Below are positions 1 to 8,512 of a stretch of DNA of 64,000 nt, piece by piece (the first letter of the stretch is position 1; each line of letters opens with the position of its first letter). The stretch is from contig LFLA01000026.1 of NCBI GenBank assembly GCA_001542995.1, positions 1-64,000 on the forward strand, written 5' to 3'. A program made the position numbers and the translations under genes. The notes below the pieces were generated by a model. The model did no database searches. It worked only from the letters and a program-made list of their open reading frames with translations, and had not been told where the DNA came from. Origin of the DNA: Nitrospina sp. LS_NOB. GTDB lineage: Bacteria > Nitrospinota > Nitrospinia > Nitrospinales > VA-1.

Positions 1-64
1 TGAAATTTACCCTTTAGTTTGCAACGTTTTAAGCCCATTCCCTATCATAAATAATCTTAGTTAT

Positions 65-1192
65 CTACGACAGCCCCTTCTTTTTTTCTTCAGTTCCTAC
101 GATTCTTTCAATGGAGGCAATGTATTTCAACAACTTTGTTGAGGGTGATAGTTCTGAAACGGCTTCTCCGTACCATTTCAAAGAATCAAAAATTCGTTGA
201 CTCAAAAAATTTGACTTATCTGGTTCAGTAATGGTTTGTAACCCCATATTTAAGCTATTTAGCTCATGTTTATAGTTCTCTGTTATTTTTTCAAACCAGT
301 CGTCACAAACAAAATTGCTGTCAGAATCCTGACGAAGGGAAAAATTAAAATGACCCTTAGAATTTTTAATCACGGATGCGGTTTTAATTGGTGGAGTCGC
401 AGAATTCCCTAACCGCATTTTGTCTGAATGGAATTCACCTATAATTAATTTTAAAATATTTAGTGCTCCCTCGACGGCCATTTTTGCCCGCATTTTAGAC
501 ACTTCATGATGGCAATTGTTAACAGTGACTTCTGCAACCCAATCATAATTTTTTAAATAGCTTAATGAATTATCAACCAAATAATTCGCATATTCATCCG
601 ATTGTCTTGGGGTTGCAACTTTAGATGCAGGATATCCTTCCTTAATGGCCAATTTACATCTTTCTTTATGGGATTGAGAAATTCGTTCACGTTCGAGGGA
701 AAAATTACTATTATTATTTTCAATATACTTTTCAGTCCTGAAGAATTGCACTGGGCCCATAGTAAAAGAGGATGGATTTTCATGCCGCACCACTGAACAT
801 GGAATTACGTGTGTAATTGAATCAAAACTGCGCTCGATAGTTTTATATGCTTTCGCTAGCATAAGGCTGACGTTTTTTTCGTTTACAATATTTTGCTTTT
901 CAAGAAATCGAGTAGAAAATTCTGAAAACAATTCCTTGGTAAAATCGGAGCCCTTCACTTTGTCATTTTTGTCTTTTTGGGTTGACAAGTATCTTTCGGC
1001 CATGCGGTGGAAGCGATTATGAGCTTCCTTGCCATAGATGGAGATCCCACGTCTAGAAGGGAGATTCAGGAAAAATGAAGCATCAGAGTCATGCTTTTTT
1101 AATTCCCCCGGTGTTTTAGTAAGAGATTGGAAAAAGTTTATTTTCTCAATGATAAAATTGACATCAGCTAAATTCTGCTCTGTTTTGTTCAT
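65..1192 (-). CDS. Hypothetical protein with possible C-terminal HEPN (ApeA-like) segment
   Basis: A 375-residue soluble protein with no signal peptide or membrane segment. I do not recognise the full-length family. The C-terminal part (about residues 325-365, containing RIFDSLKWYGEAVSEL followed by a short helix with LLKYIASIERIVG) resembles the helical signature of Apea-like HEPN domains, which occur in defence and stress RNases. I do not see the complete RxxxxH catalytic motif, so nuclease activity is not claimed. The DNA is AT-rich compared with the housekeeping genes further on, which suits acquired DNA. The ATG at 1192 is the only good start; there is no partner gene close by. The assignment rests on recollection of HEPN profiles rather than a search. 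Confidence 0.55.
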   Translation of the reverse strand: MNKTEQNLADVNFIIEKINFFQSLTKTPGELKKHDSDASFFLNLPSRRGISIYGKEAHNRFHRMAERYLSTQKDKNDKVKGSDFTKELFSEFSTRFLEKQNIVNEKNVSLMLAKAYKTIERSFDSITHVIPCSVVRHENPSSFTMGPVQFFRTEKYIENNNSNFSLERERISQSHKERCKLAIKEGYPASKVATPRQSDEYANYLVDNSLSYLKNYDWVAEVTVNNCHHEVSKMRAKMAVEGALNILKLIIGEFHSDKMRLGNSATPPIKTASVIKNSKGHFNFSLRQDSDSNFVCDDWFEKITENYKHELNSLNMGLQTITEPDKSNFLSQRIFDSLKWYGEAVSELSPSTKLLKYIASIERIVGTEEKKKGLS

Positions 1193-1499
1193 AGTTTTTG
1201 AATTTATAGGGGTCGGAGGAGATTAGAGAAATTACGAATTAACAGCGACTCTTAACCTAATCTTAAGTTTATTCCCTGTTCCAGTTTTACTTGTTTGGTG
1301 GGGGTAGTGCAAGGTGGTGGGTAGCTTTTTCCATGTCATCGCGAGTCGCTGAAAGCGGCGTGGCGATCTAGGATTTTTTTGGATTGCTTTGTCGTCTTTG
1401 GCTCCCTGCAAAAATAAGGGCCCTGAATGTAAATCACCCCGCCCCTCTTTAAGAAAGAGGGAGTTTGAAATCCAACCCTCTCGATCCCCCTTATCAGGG
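1193..1499. repeat. Intergenic mosaic of short dispersed repeats
   Basis: No gene is visible. The stretch contains a 'gtcatcgcgag...gcggcgtggcgatcta' type repeat near 1337-1375 and a hairpin built on CCCTCTTT/AAAGAGGG near 1443-1462. Both motifs recur together at about 10200-10310, and the first alone near 25155. Similar repeats are scattered in many bacterial genomes. The ORF called at 1389-1670 is made of repeat sequence and is not a gene. Confidence 0.6.
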
Positions 1500-1627
1500 A
1501 GAGCTTTACGTAAGTCAGAAAAGGGTAAAGACGAGATTCTTCACTGCGTTCAGAATGACAAGAAACGCCGGTTTGTCATCCTCGAGAAGCCGAAGGCGAC
1601 GAAGGATCCGGGGTTATGCAAAGGTCT
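1500..1627. mobile_element. 128-bp MITE-like element, copy 1
   Basis: The element starts AGAGCTTTACGTAA and ends TTATGCAAAGGTCT, which form an imperfect inverted repeat. It is flanked by the 11-bp direct repeat CCTTATCAGGG (1489-1499 and 1628-1638), consistent with target duplication. A second element of exactly 128 bp lies at 40311-40438 and differs at only about three positions. The interior contains an imperfect hairpin of the 'attcttcactgcgttcagaa' type. It has no coding capacity, so any mobility would depend on a transposase elsewhere. Confidence 0.7.
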
Positions 1628-1802
1628 CCTTATCAGGGGGAAGTTCATTCCAGTAAGAACCTCTTATTAAACAGACCCCCCCCCTTTTAAATTACAATCT
1701 TGAAAAGAACTGTGGTTTGTCCGAGAATGCCGGAGTAACGTTTGTTCGCGTTAAACTTTCCTGTTCCTTGAATAATGCTAAACCTAATCGGGCTTTGAAA
1801 AA
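1628..1802. other. Leader region upstream of trmB fusion gene
   Basis: A short AT-rich gap holding the right-hand direct repeat of the 128-bp element, a run of nine C near 1676 and no ORF. No convincing promoter or strong ribosome binding site is visible before the ATG at 1803. Confidence 0.4.
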
Positions 1803-3383
1803 ATGGGTTTATTGACTGCCAGACCTTCTTCCGCCAAATTCGTTATGGAAGATCCCTGCTTTCTCGATGTCGGTGAACACCCGGACTGGCAAGGTCAATT
1901 CGGCAACAGCCAGCCTGTAAAGCTGGAAATCGGCTTTGGAATGGGGGATTTCCTGATTGAAATGGCGACCCGGGAACCTCATAGCAATTTTGTCGGGATA
2001 GATTTTTCCCAAGATGGTATCCGCAAATTATTGATCCGGATTAAAGAACTTCACTTGAATAATATTCGTGTTGTTTATGGTGATGTCCGGGAAAAAATCC
2101 CCTTTCTTTTCCAAGATGGTGAGTTGGATACGGTCTATATCAATTTTCCCGACCCCTGGCCGAAAAAAAGGCATTTTAAACGACGGCTGATCAAACCAGC
2201 ACTGGTCACGCTGATTGCCAGAAAGCTGACTCTGGAAGGTCACGTTTATCTGGCCACCGACAGCGAACCCTATGCCCATGAAATTCTTGAATATTTCAAT
2301 GCTGAACCCTTGTTGCAAAACAAAAGTCAGGAGCCTGGTTTTCTTTTTCGCCGTGACCAACTGCCCAAAACGAAATACGAAAAAAGTTTTATTTACGCTG
2401 GGGATAAAATCCATTACCTGGAATATTCCCGACGAGCGGCAAAGGGACAACCCGGGGAAATTGTTTCTTCTGCACAAGAAGAAACCAATGGACTTGCAGA
2501 GGAAAAAACCTTGAGCAATGACGAAATGCTGATTAAAAAATTTAAACGTACTGAAGCGAAAGCTAAAGATGCCTGTGATCTTCAACAGCTTGGCGGTCAT
2601 TTAGCCTATGCAGGCGACAGGCAGTGGGCCGAAAAAGTTTATCAAAAAGCCGAAGCCATGGCCGAAGACAGTCTGGATTTGAATTGGCTGGCCTACAATG
2701 TTTCTGAAACACTGGGCGATAAAGACTGGGCGAAAAAATTATACGATAAAGCCGAAGCCAGGGCCGAAAGCAGTCTGGACTTGAACTGGCTGGCCTACAG
2801 TGTTTCTGAAACACTGGGCGATAAAAGCCGGGCGAGAAAACTCTATGAGAAAGCTGAGAACAACCCCCAAAACATTCGTGAACTCTGTGATCTCGCTGAC
2901 AGCATTTCCGAAACATTGGGCGATCAGGAATGGCAAATAAAAGTTTATAAGAAAGCCGAAGCTATGGCGAAAGAGCATTCCGACTTCTACGAACTTGCCG
3001 ACAGCGTCTGTGCAAAGCTTGGCGACAAAAAATGGGCCAGAGAGCTCTATGAGAAAGCCGAGGACACGGCCCAAGACAGCAGCGACCTCCATAGTCTGGT
3101 CGAGAGCCTTGCAGAAAATCTGGGCGATCAGGAATGGGCTAAAAAAGTTTATTTAAAGGCCGAAAGCATGGCCCAGGACAGCACTGATTTCTGCTGTCTG
3201 GCCGAGAGCCTGTTGCAAAATTTGAGTGATGAGGAATGGGCCAGGAAGTTATATAAAAAAGCCGAAGACCAAGCTGAAGAAAGTTTTGAATACCGCTGGC
3301 TGGCCGACAGCCTGAGTGAATTACTGGGTGATAAAGAATGGGCTGAACAGGTATGTCAGAAAGCGAAAAACCTTTTTAGCTGA
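1803..3383 (+). CDS. trmB: tRNA (guanine46-N7)-methyltransferase TrmB fused to eight TPR-like repeats
   Basis: Residues 1-215 are a TrmB methyltransferase, which places m7G at position 46 of tRNA using S-adenosylmethionine. The SAM loop LEIGFGMGDFLIEMA (about 41-55) and the family signature FPDPWPKKRHFKRRLI (115-130) are both present. After a polar linker the C-terminal half (about 249-520) is eight consecutive 34-residue repeats of the form AEx(M/R)AxxSxDLxxLAxSxSExLGDKEWAxKxYxK, the length of tetratricopeptide repeats. Bacterial TrmB proteins are usually 200-240 residues, so this one is more than twice the normal length. The repeats are strongly acidic and similar to one another, pointing to recent expansion. 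The methyltransferase call is firm; what the repeat array binds is unknown. Confidence 0.9.
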   Translation: MGLLTARPSSAKFVMEDPCFLDVGEHPDWQGQFGNSQPVKLEIGFGMGDFLIEMATREPHSNFVGIDFSQDGIRKLLIRIKELHLNNIRVVYGDVREKIPFLFQDGELDTVYINFPDPWPKKRHFKRRLIKPALVTLIARKLTLEGHVYLATDSEPYAHEILEYFNAEPLLQNKSQEPGFLFRRDQLPKTKYEKSFIYAGDKIHYLEYSRRAAKGQPGEIVSSAQEETNGLAEEKTLSNDEMLIKKFKRTEAKAKDACDLQQLGGHLAYAGDRQWAEKVYQKAEAMAEDSLDLNWLAYNVSETLGDKDWAKKLYDKAEARAESSLDLNWLAYSVSETLGDKSRARKLYEKAENNPQNIRELCDLADSISETLGDQEWQIKVYKKAEAMAKEHSDFYELADSVCAKLGDKKWARELYEKAEDTAQDSSDLHSLVESLAENLGDQEWAKKVYLKAESMAQDSTDFCCLAESLLQNLSDEEWARKLYKKAEDQAEESFEYRWLADSLSELLGDKEWAEQVCQKAKNLFS

Positions 3384-3415
3384 GATACCGCAGTTGCAGT
3401 TAAGGGTGGGTTTGC

Positions 3416-3939
3416 TCACTCGTGACATTCTTCAATGCAGGCCTCTAAACCTTTGCTAATGACTTCTATGATTTCATTTTTCAGGGTTTCGCCTAACTCA
3501 TTAATTCCGCCTTCATCGCAATTTTCTATTTTCCACTCATAACCTTCAGATAGATCTTTTTCGGCGCATATTTTTTTAACTTCGGCAATAGCCTCTTCCT
3601 TTGTGTCAGATTTCAAGGGAGCTTCCAGATTGGTGTTGACCGAGATTTGGGCGACGTTTAAATCATAGTGAGCGGTGAACCCATCCCAGAATATATTTTC
3701 ATCGGTTTCATCCTGTTCGAGCTGTTCAATGATGTTGTCTGATAATTTATCGTCAAAGGTGTTGATTCCCCCGTGCTCACATCCTTCAATTTTCCACTTA
3801 TAACCTTCGAATATTTTTTTTTGTCTATCATCCTTTCAACTTCTTTGTTGGCTTCTTCTTTAGTGGTTCTGGATTTCAACCGTACTTCCAGATTTGTATG
3901 CACATAGATATTACGAACTTTTAATTTCAAACTACTCAT
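3416..3939 (-). pseudogene. Frameshifted gene for a protein with two copies of a ~75-residue domain
   Basis: The ORF track shows two pieces (3658-3969 and 3416-3616). They join into one reading frame if a -1 shift occurs at a run of nine A (minus strand, 3822-3814). The joined protein would be about 175 residues starting at the ATG at 3939, which has AGAGGA just upstream. The two halves are repeats of each other: both have xVxTNLExxLKSxTKEEAxxEV followed by EGYxWKIExCxxGGIN. I do not recognise the domain; it is small, acidic and has no signal peptide or membrane segment. Three explanations remain: an inactivated gene, a sequencing slip in the homopolymer, or real -1 frameshifting on A9. Confidence 0.7.
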
Positions 3940-4173
3940 TTTTAATCCTCTATTAGCGGTTCCTGCCAAACGGCTTTATTTTTATTTAATACTTGATCCT
4001 GCTTTCTAGGGTTTAGAGTTGGGAATTAAGATAAGGATTTAATATTTTTGTCCATTTTTGAATTAACATTGGAATGGGAAAAATGTAAGTTTTGCGCGGC
4101 CTATCCGACTGCTTTCTAGATGATTAAGGGAAGAGGACATCATTGCTGAGGAAGAATATTATATAGCCACACC

Positions 4174-5535
4174 CTAATAGAACACTTTAGCGATGAAGAC
4201 GATGCCCACCGCAACCGGGGTGATATAGCGGATGAGGAACTCCCAACTTTGCGCCCAGGGGAAGCCGAACTTGTTTTTGTGTTTTTCGATTTCAATATGT
4301 GCGTTTTTGGTTCCCCAGACCCAGCCTACGAAAATGGCGGTCAACATGCCGCCTAACGGTAAAAGGTAATTGGAAGCAATGTTGTCAATATGATCGAAGA
4401 AGGTCATGCCGAGAAACTTAACGTCTGCCATGACCCCGAACGAAAGCCCTGATGGAATGCCAAACGCGAAAATGGCGGACCCGACAATCAGCACGGCTCT
4501 TTTTCGTTGCCATCCACGCTGGTCGATGAAATAGGCCACGACCACCTCCAGCAGGGAAATCCCCGATGTGATGGCGGCAATGGCCAGCAGGATGAAGAAG
4601 ATAGCTGCTACGCCATGACCCAATGGCATCCCGGCAAATACGGTGGGCAGAACGCTGAAAACCAGCCCCGGTCCTTCGGTAGGTTCGAGTCCCATCGCAA
4701 ACACCGCCGGGAAAATGACCATGCCGACCAGAAGGGCGATGAGGGTGTCGAACATCACAACATAAACGGTGGAAGAGGTCAGGTTTTCTTTTTCCGGCAG
4801 GTAACTGCCGTAAGTGATCATAGCCCCCATCCCCAGGCTGAGTGAAAAGAAGGCGTGCCCCAAAGCAATGAGGACTACGTTGCCGCTGATCTTGCTGAAG
4901 TCGGGAGTTAGATAAAAGGCCACGCCTTCCATCGCTCCATCGAGAGTGAGGGAGCGAATCATCAGTAGAATCAGGATGATGACCAGAGTCGGCATGAGGA
5001 TGTTGCAGGCTTTTTCAATGCCTCCATGCACGCCTCTTAAGACGATGGCGATGCAGGTCCCCATGAATAGCGCGTGGTAGAAAAGCACTTCCCCGGAATT
5101 TCTTATAAAGCTTGCAAAAAACTCGCCCGATTCCTTAGGGGAGGAAAATGCCAGCACCGAACCGGTGATGGATTTCGCGACATAAGCGAAAGTCCAACCG
5201 CCCACCACCCCGTAAAAGGAAAGAATAAGGAATCCGCCGAGCACGCCCATATAACCGATACCGATCCACGGCGATTTGGGTTGCAGTTGTTCAAAAGCGC
5301 CGACCGGGTTGCGATTGGTTTTTCGGCCCAGAGTGAATTCGGCCAGCATGACGGGCGTACCGATCACGAAAATACAGACCAGATAAATGAGCACAAACGC
5401 CCCGCCGCCATTTTCGCCCACTATATAAGGAAACTTCCAGATATTACCGAGTCCGACCGCGGACCCGGAAGCGGCCAGGATGAAACCCATGCGACTTCCC
5501 CAGAACCCGCGCTGATTATTGCTTTCGGTCTTCAT
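4174..5535 (-). CDS. Sodium-dependent amino acid symporter, NSS/SNF family
   Basis: A 453-residue inner-membrane transporter of the neurotransmitter:sodium symporter family, which couples amino-acid uptake to Na+ entry. The TM1 hallmark AASGSAVGLGNIWKFPY, with its unwound Na+/substrate site, is at residues 21-37, followed by ENGGGAFVLIY in TM2. Around eleven hydrophobic segments can be counted, the length and topology of short bacterial members such as MhsT rather than the 12-TM LeuT form. Substrate cannot be told from sequence. The gene faces away from uvrC with only about 30 bp between the two starts, so their promoters must overlap or lie inside the coding regions. Confidence 0.92.
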   Translation of the reverse strand: MKTESNNQRGFWGSRMGFILAASGSAVGLGNIWKFPYIVGENGGGAFVLIYLVCIFVIGTPVMLAEFTLGRKTNRNPVGAFEQLQPKSPWIGIGYMGVLGGFLILSFYGVVGGWTFAYVAKSITGSVLAFSSPKESGEFFASFIRNSGEVLFYHALFMGTCIAIVLRGVHGGIEKACNILMPTLVIILILLMIRSLTLDGAMEGVAFYLTPDFSKISGNVVLIALGHAFFSLSLGMGAMITYGSYLPEKENLTSSTVYVVMFDTLIALLVGMVIFPAVFAMGLEPTEGPGLVFSVLPTVFAGMPLGHGVAAIFFILLAIAAITSGISLLEVVVAYFIDQRGWQRKRAVLIVGSAIFAFGIPSGLSFGVMADVKFLGMTFFDHIDNIASNYLLPLGGMLTAIFVGWVWGTKNAHIEIEKHKNKFGFPWAQSWEFLIRYITPVAVGIVFIAKVFY

Positions 5536-5566
5536 CTAAATGGGAGTATATTTCTAATATGACTCG

Positions 5567-7429
5567 TTGTTGGCAACCGGGAGGTTTCCCCTGGAAAAAA
5601 TAATCAAAGATATTATAGAGAATATTCCCAAGCTACCCGGCATTTATATCATGAAGGATTCCCGATTGGAAATTCTTTATATCGGCAAGGCCAAAGTTCT
5701 GAGAAACCGGGTGCGTTCTTATTTCCAAAATTCCCGCACCCTTCACCCCAGGACGAGGATGTTTTTGGACAAAGTCCGCGACATCAAGTTTTTGACCACC
5801 AAGACCGAAGCCGAAGCGCTGATCCTGGAAAGTAATTTCGTCAAGAAGCATCAACCCCGCTATAACGTCCTGCTCAAAGACGACAAGCATTACCCTTATT
5901 TACGTTTGACCACGCAGGAGAAATTTCCAAGGCTGGAGGTGGTGCGCCAGGTGCGAAAAGACAAGGCGACCTATTTCGGTCCTTATACCATGGTCAAGGA
6001 AGTCCGTGAAACGATCCGGCTGATTTATAAAATCTTTCCGCTTCGCCAGAGCAAAGACAAGCTGAACGGACAACCCATGCGTCGCCCCTGCCTCAACCAC
6101 CAGATGGGCCGGTGCCTGGCCCCGTGTGCCGGCAAGGTTTCTCCCGACGAATATAAGAAAGTGGTTGAGGATGTGGAGCTGTTTCTCAAAGGCAAAAACA
6201 CGTCGCTCCTGAAAAACCTGAAGGCGGGTATGGAAGCGGCGTCTGCAGAGACACGCTACGAAGAAGCCGCGATTTTCCGGGATAAAATCCAAGCTGTGCA
6301 AACGGTGCTCGACAAACAGAAAATCATCTCCACTTCTCTGCAGGATCAGGATGTCATTGCCTATTGTTCCGAAAAAGATCAGGCCATGGCGCAGGTGCTG
6401 ATCATCCGTGATGGAAAAATGCTGAGCGAAAAAATATTCAAGATGAAATCGCTCAACGAAATGGAAGAAGATGAAACCCTGTCCTCTTTTCTCAAACAGT
6501 ACTACGCCGAAGAGGTGGTTCTGCCCGCTGAAATTTTATTGCCCCATCCTGTTGAAGATTCCGATTTGATCGCCGACTGGCTGTCAGAAAAAAAAGGAAC
6601 CCGGGTGAGGCTTGAAACTCCTGTAATCGGTAAAAAACGCGATCTCGTGAGAATGGCGGAAGAAAACGCCCGCTTTGCCATGAGAGTGGAGCGCGACAAG
6701 GGCAATGTTGGCACCCGCTCGCTGGAAGAACTGCAAACGGCTCTCGGCCTGAACCATTTCCCGGAAGTGATTGAAGGGTTTGATTTGTCCAATATATCGG
6801 GAAGACACGCGGTGGGTTCGATGGTGGTGTTTGAAAACGCCCTGGCAGAAAAATCTAAATATCGCCGCTACAAAATTGCCACAGTAAAAGGAATTGACGA
6901 TTACGCCATGCTGAGAGAGGTGATGACCCGCCGTTATCGCCGCCTCCTCAACGAGGGCAGTCCGTTGCCCAATCTGGTGCTCATCGACGGGGGTAAAGGC
7001 CATTTGAACTCCGGCCGGGAAGTTTTTGAGGCCTTGGGACTTCTTGACCGGGTCGATCTGGCCTGCATCGCCAAGGGGAAATATCGCAACAATCTTGATA
7101 CGGATGAGGTTTATTTATTGCACAAAAAAGAACCGGTGCTTTTTAAAGAGAACTCCCCTTCCCGATTTCTCATGCAACGGATTCGCGATGAGGCGCACCG
7201 GTTTGCCATTTCCCATCACCGTCGATTACGCGACAAGGAGGCTTTGAGTTCGCCGTTGGAAAACATTCCGGGTATCGGCAAAAAACGCCGATTGCTGCTT
7301 TTAAAGCAATTTGGCAGTCTGGAAAATATCCGCAATGCTTCGGTGGAGGAACTGACCACCCTGCCGGGCATCACCCCGTCTCTGGCAGAAAAACTGCGCC
7401 AGCGTGACGCTGGACCCAATGAGCAATAG
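5567..7429 (+). CDS. uvrC: Excinuclease ABC subunit C
   Basis: UvrC makes both incisions in nucleotide excision repair after UvrAB has located a lesion. The order of parts is standard: GIY-YIG nuclease (LPGIYIMKDSRLEILYIGKA, near residues 22-41), the CLNHQMGRCLAPC cysteine cluster, a UVR motif (YEEAAIFRDKIQAV), the RNase H-like 3' incision domain (EGFDLSNISG, VLIDGGKGHLN) and a C-terminal helix-hairpin-helix pair (IPGIGKKRRLLLL, LPGITPSLAEKL). The start is uncertain: the frame opens with TTG codons at 5567 and 5570, and GGGAGG precedes a CTG closer to the family's usual N-terminus. The final residues QRDAGPNEQ are encoded by a dispersed palindromic repeat and look like a non-native tail. Confidence 0.95.
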   Translation: MLATGRFPLEKIIKDIIENIPKLPGIYIMKDSRLEILYIGKAKVLRNRVRSYFQNSRTLHPRTRMFLDKVRDIKFLTTKTEAEALILESNFVKKHQPRYNVLLKDDKHYPYLRLTTQEKFPRLEVVRQVRKDKATYFGPYTMVKEVRETIRLIYKIFPLRQSKDKLNGQPMRRPCLNHQMGRCLAPCAGKVSPDEYKKVVEDVELFLKGKNTSLLKNLKAGMEAASAETRYEEAAIFRDKIQAVQTVLDKQKIISTSLQDQDVIAYCSEKDQAMAQVLIIRDGKMLSEKIFKMKSLNEMEEDETLSSFLKQYYAEEVVLPAEILLPHPVEDSDLIADWLSEKKGTRVRLETPVIGKKRDLVRMAEENARFAMRVERDKGNVGTRSLEELQTALGLNHFPEVIEGFDLSNISGRHAVGSMVVFENALAEKSKYRRYKIATVKGIDDYAMLREVMTRRYRRLLNEGSPLPNLVLIDGGKGHLNSGREVFEALGLLDRVDLACIAKGKYRNNLDTDEVYLLHKKEPVLFKENSPSRFLMQRIRDEAHRFAISHHRRLRDKEALSSPLENIPGIGKKRRLLLLKQFGSLENIRNASVEELTTLPGITPSLAEKLRQRDAGPNEQ

Positions 7430-7600
7430 CTTTTTCTGGCAAGCAAAGAGTTGTCTCGGCTTGAAGAGGCTTTGCCCATTGCCCCCACGGCTAGTGGCCA
7501 GCGACCGGGGGCAACTAGCAATGGCTTTCATCTGCCAGTAAAGAGTTGTCTCGGCTGATAAGACTATTGCCAGTTCCCTCCCACGGGAGTGGGTGGCTTT
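7399..7600. repeat. Two adjacent palindrome-capped repeats overlapping the uvrC 3' end
   Basis: The first copy begins with CCAGCGTGACGCTGG (7399-7413, inside uvrC), runs through a core containing GAGCAATAGCTTT, AGAGTTGTCTCGGCTT and CTTTGCCCATTGCC, and ends in the hairpin CCACGGCTAGTGG. A second copy of the core follows (GCAATGGCTTT, GAGTTGTCTCGGCTGATAAG) and ends in another stem near CTCCCACGGGAG. Relatives occur at many intergenic sites in this window. There is no coding potential. Confidence 0.75.
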
Positions 7601-7619
7601 TATCTGCGCTCAATCGTGT

Positions 7620-7739
7620 ATGGGTGATATTTCAAAAATAACGGGTTGTCTTTTGGGCACGATATTTTTGCTGGTTGCTGTCTCCGAAAAAAGTTGGGGG
7701 GGGCAGGTGTCCGATATGGGGGAAATTAAATCTCAATAA
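7620..7739 (+). CDS. Possible short ORF with signal-like N-terminus (probable gene remnant)
   Basis: A 39-codon ORF from ATG to TAA, below the ORF-track cutoff. It encodes a hydrophobic run (GCLLGTIFLLVAV) after a short polar start, like the front end of an exported protein, with almost no mature part. It abuts the aminotransferase remnant. It may be the beginning of a lost gene and may not be expressed. Confidence 0.25.
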   Translation: MGDISKITGCLLGTIFLLVAVSEKSWGGQVSDMGEIKSQ

Positions 7740-7741
7740 AT

Positions 7742-8094
7742 GTTAACCTGCCGTTTCATAAAGCCTGGCTGGAGGAAGAGGAACACCGGGAAGTTGAAGA
7801 TACCCTGAACTCCGGCTGGCTGACCACGGGTCCCAAAACCCAAAAATTTGAAGAGGCATTCAAAGACTATATAGGGTGCAAGCACACGGTGGCCTTGAAC
7901 TCCTGCGCGGCAGGATTGAACCTGGCCCTGCACCTGCAACCTTATTTGTGAAAAACTTCAACACCAAGCCTCAGGATTTCCCCGTCGCTTCAAATTATTC
8001 CGAACGGGTCATCAGTCTGCCCCTGTATCCGAAAATGTCTCCCGATGATGTGGAACGAGTGATCGGAACCGTGAAGGTTCTCGCCTTACACTAA
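7742..8094 (+). pseudogene. DegT/DnrJ/EryC1 aminotransferase remnant with internal deletion
   Basis: The first part reads NLPFHKAWLEEEEHREVEDTL and then SGWLTTGPKTQKFEEAF, the start of a PLP-dependent sugar aminotransferase of the DegT family. It runs to about residue 65 and hits a stop at 7949-7951. The next stretch, in another frame, reads SNYSERVISLPLYPKMSPDD and ends VERVIGTVKVLALH, the C-terminus of the same family. About 280 central residues, including the PLP lysine, are missing. No good start codon precedes the first part. Family members make amino-sugars for surface polysaccharide or lipid A. The gene is dead. Its last bases resemble the end of the 127-bp unit repeated just downstream. 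Confidence 0.85.
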
Positions 8095-8100
8095 AACCTG

Positions 8101-8512
8101 GGGATTCTTCACTGCGTTCAGAATGACAGCAACAAGATTCTTCACTGCGTTCAGAATGACAACAGCGGGATTCTTCACTACGCTCAGAATGACAAGAAAT
8201 GCCAGTTTGTCATCCTCGAGGAGCCGAAGGCGACGAAGGATCTCGCCTTGCACTAACCTGGAGATTCTTCACTGCGTTCAGAATGACAGCAACAAGATTC
8301 TTCACTGCGTTCAGAATGACAAGAAATGCCAGTTTGTCATCCTCGAGGAGCCGAAGGCGACGAAGGATCTCGCCTTGCACTAACTTGGAGATTCTTCACT
8401 GCGTTCAGAATGACAGCAACAAGATTCTTCACTGCGTTCAGAATGACAAGAAACGCCAGTTTGTCATTCTGAGGAACAAGGTGACGAAGAATCTCAGGTT
8501 ATGCAAAGGTCT
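8101..8512. repeat. Tandem array of ~127-bp units ending in a MITE-type right end
   Basis: Units begin 'attcttcactgcgttcagaa' and include a second copy of that motif, an inverse 'tgtcatcctcgaggagccga' arm and a tail resembling the aminotransferase 3' end. Successive units start near 8101, 8261 and 8388; the last interval is 127 bp and the first is 33 bp longer because of one extra short motif. The array closes with ATGCAAAGGTCT (8501-8512), the right end of the 128-bp MITE-like element. It runs into a CTCTTT/AAAGAG hairpin. ORFs called here are repeat translations. Confidence 0.75.

Noticed and set aside
1389-1670. 93-codon ORF upstream of trmB
   Set aside because: Made of dispersed repeat and MITE sequence; the same peptide pieces reappear at 40189-40458.
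8101-8512. CRISPR-like array
   Set aside because: Units are about 127 bp and nearly identical throughout; there are no short repeats alternating with unique spacers and no cas genes.
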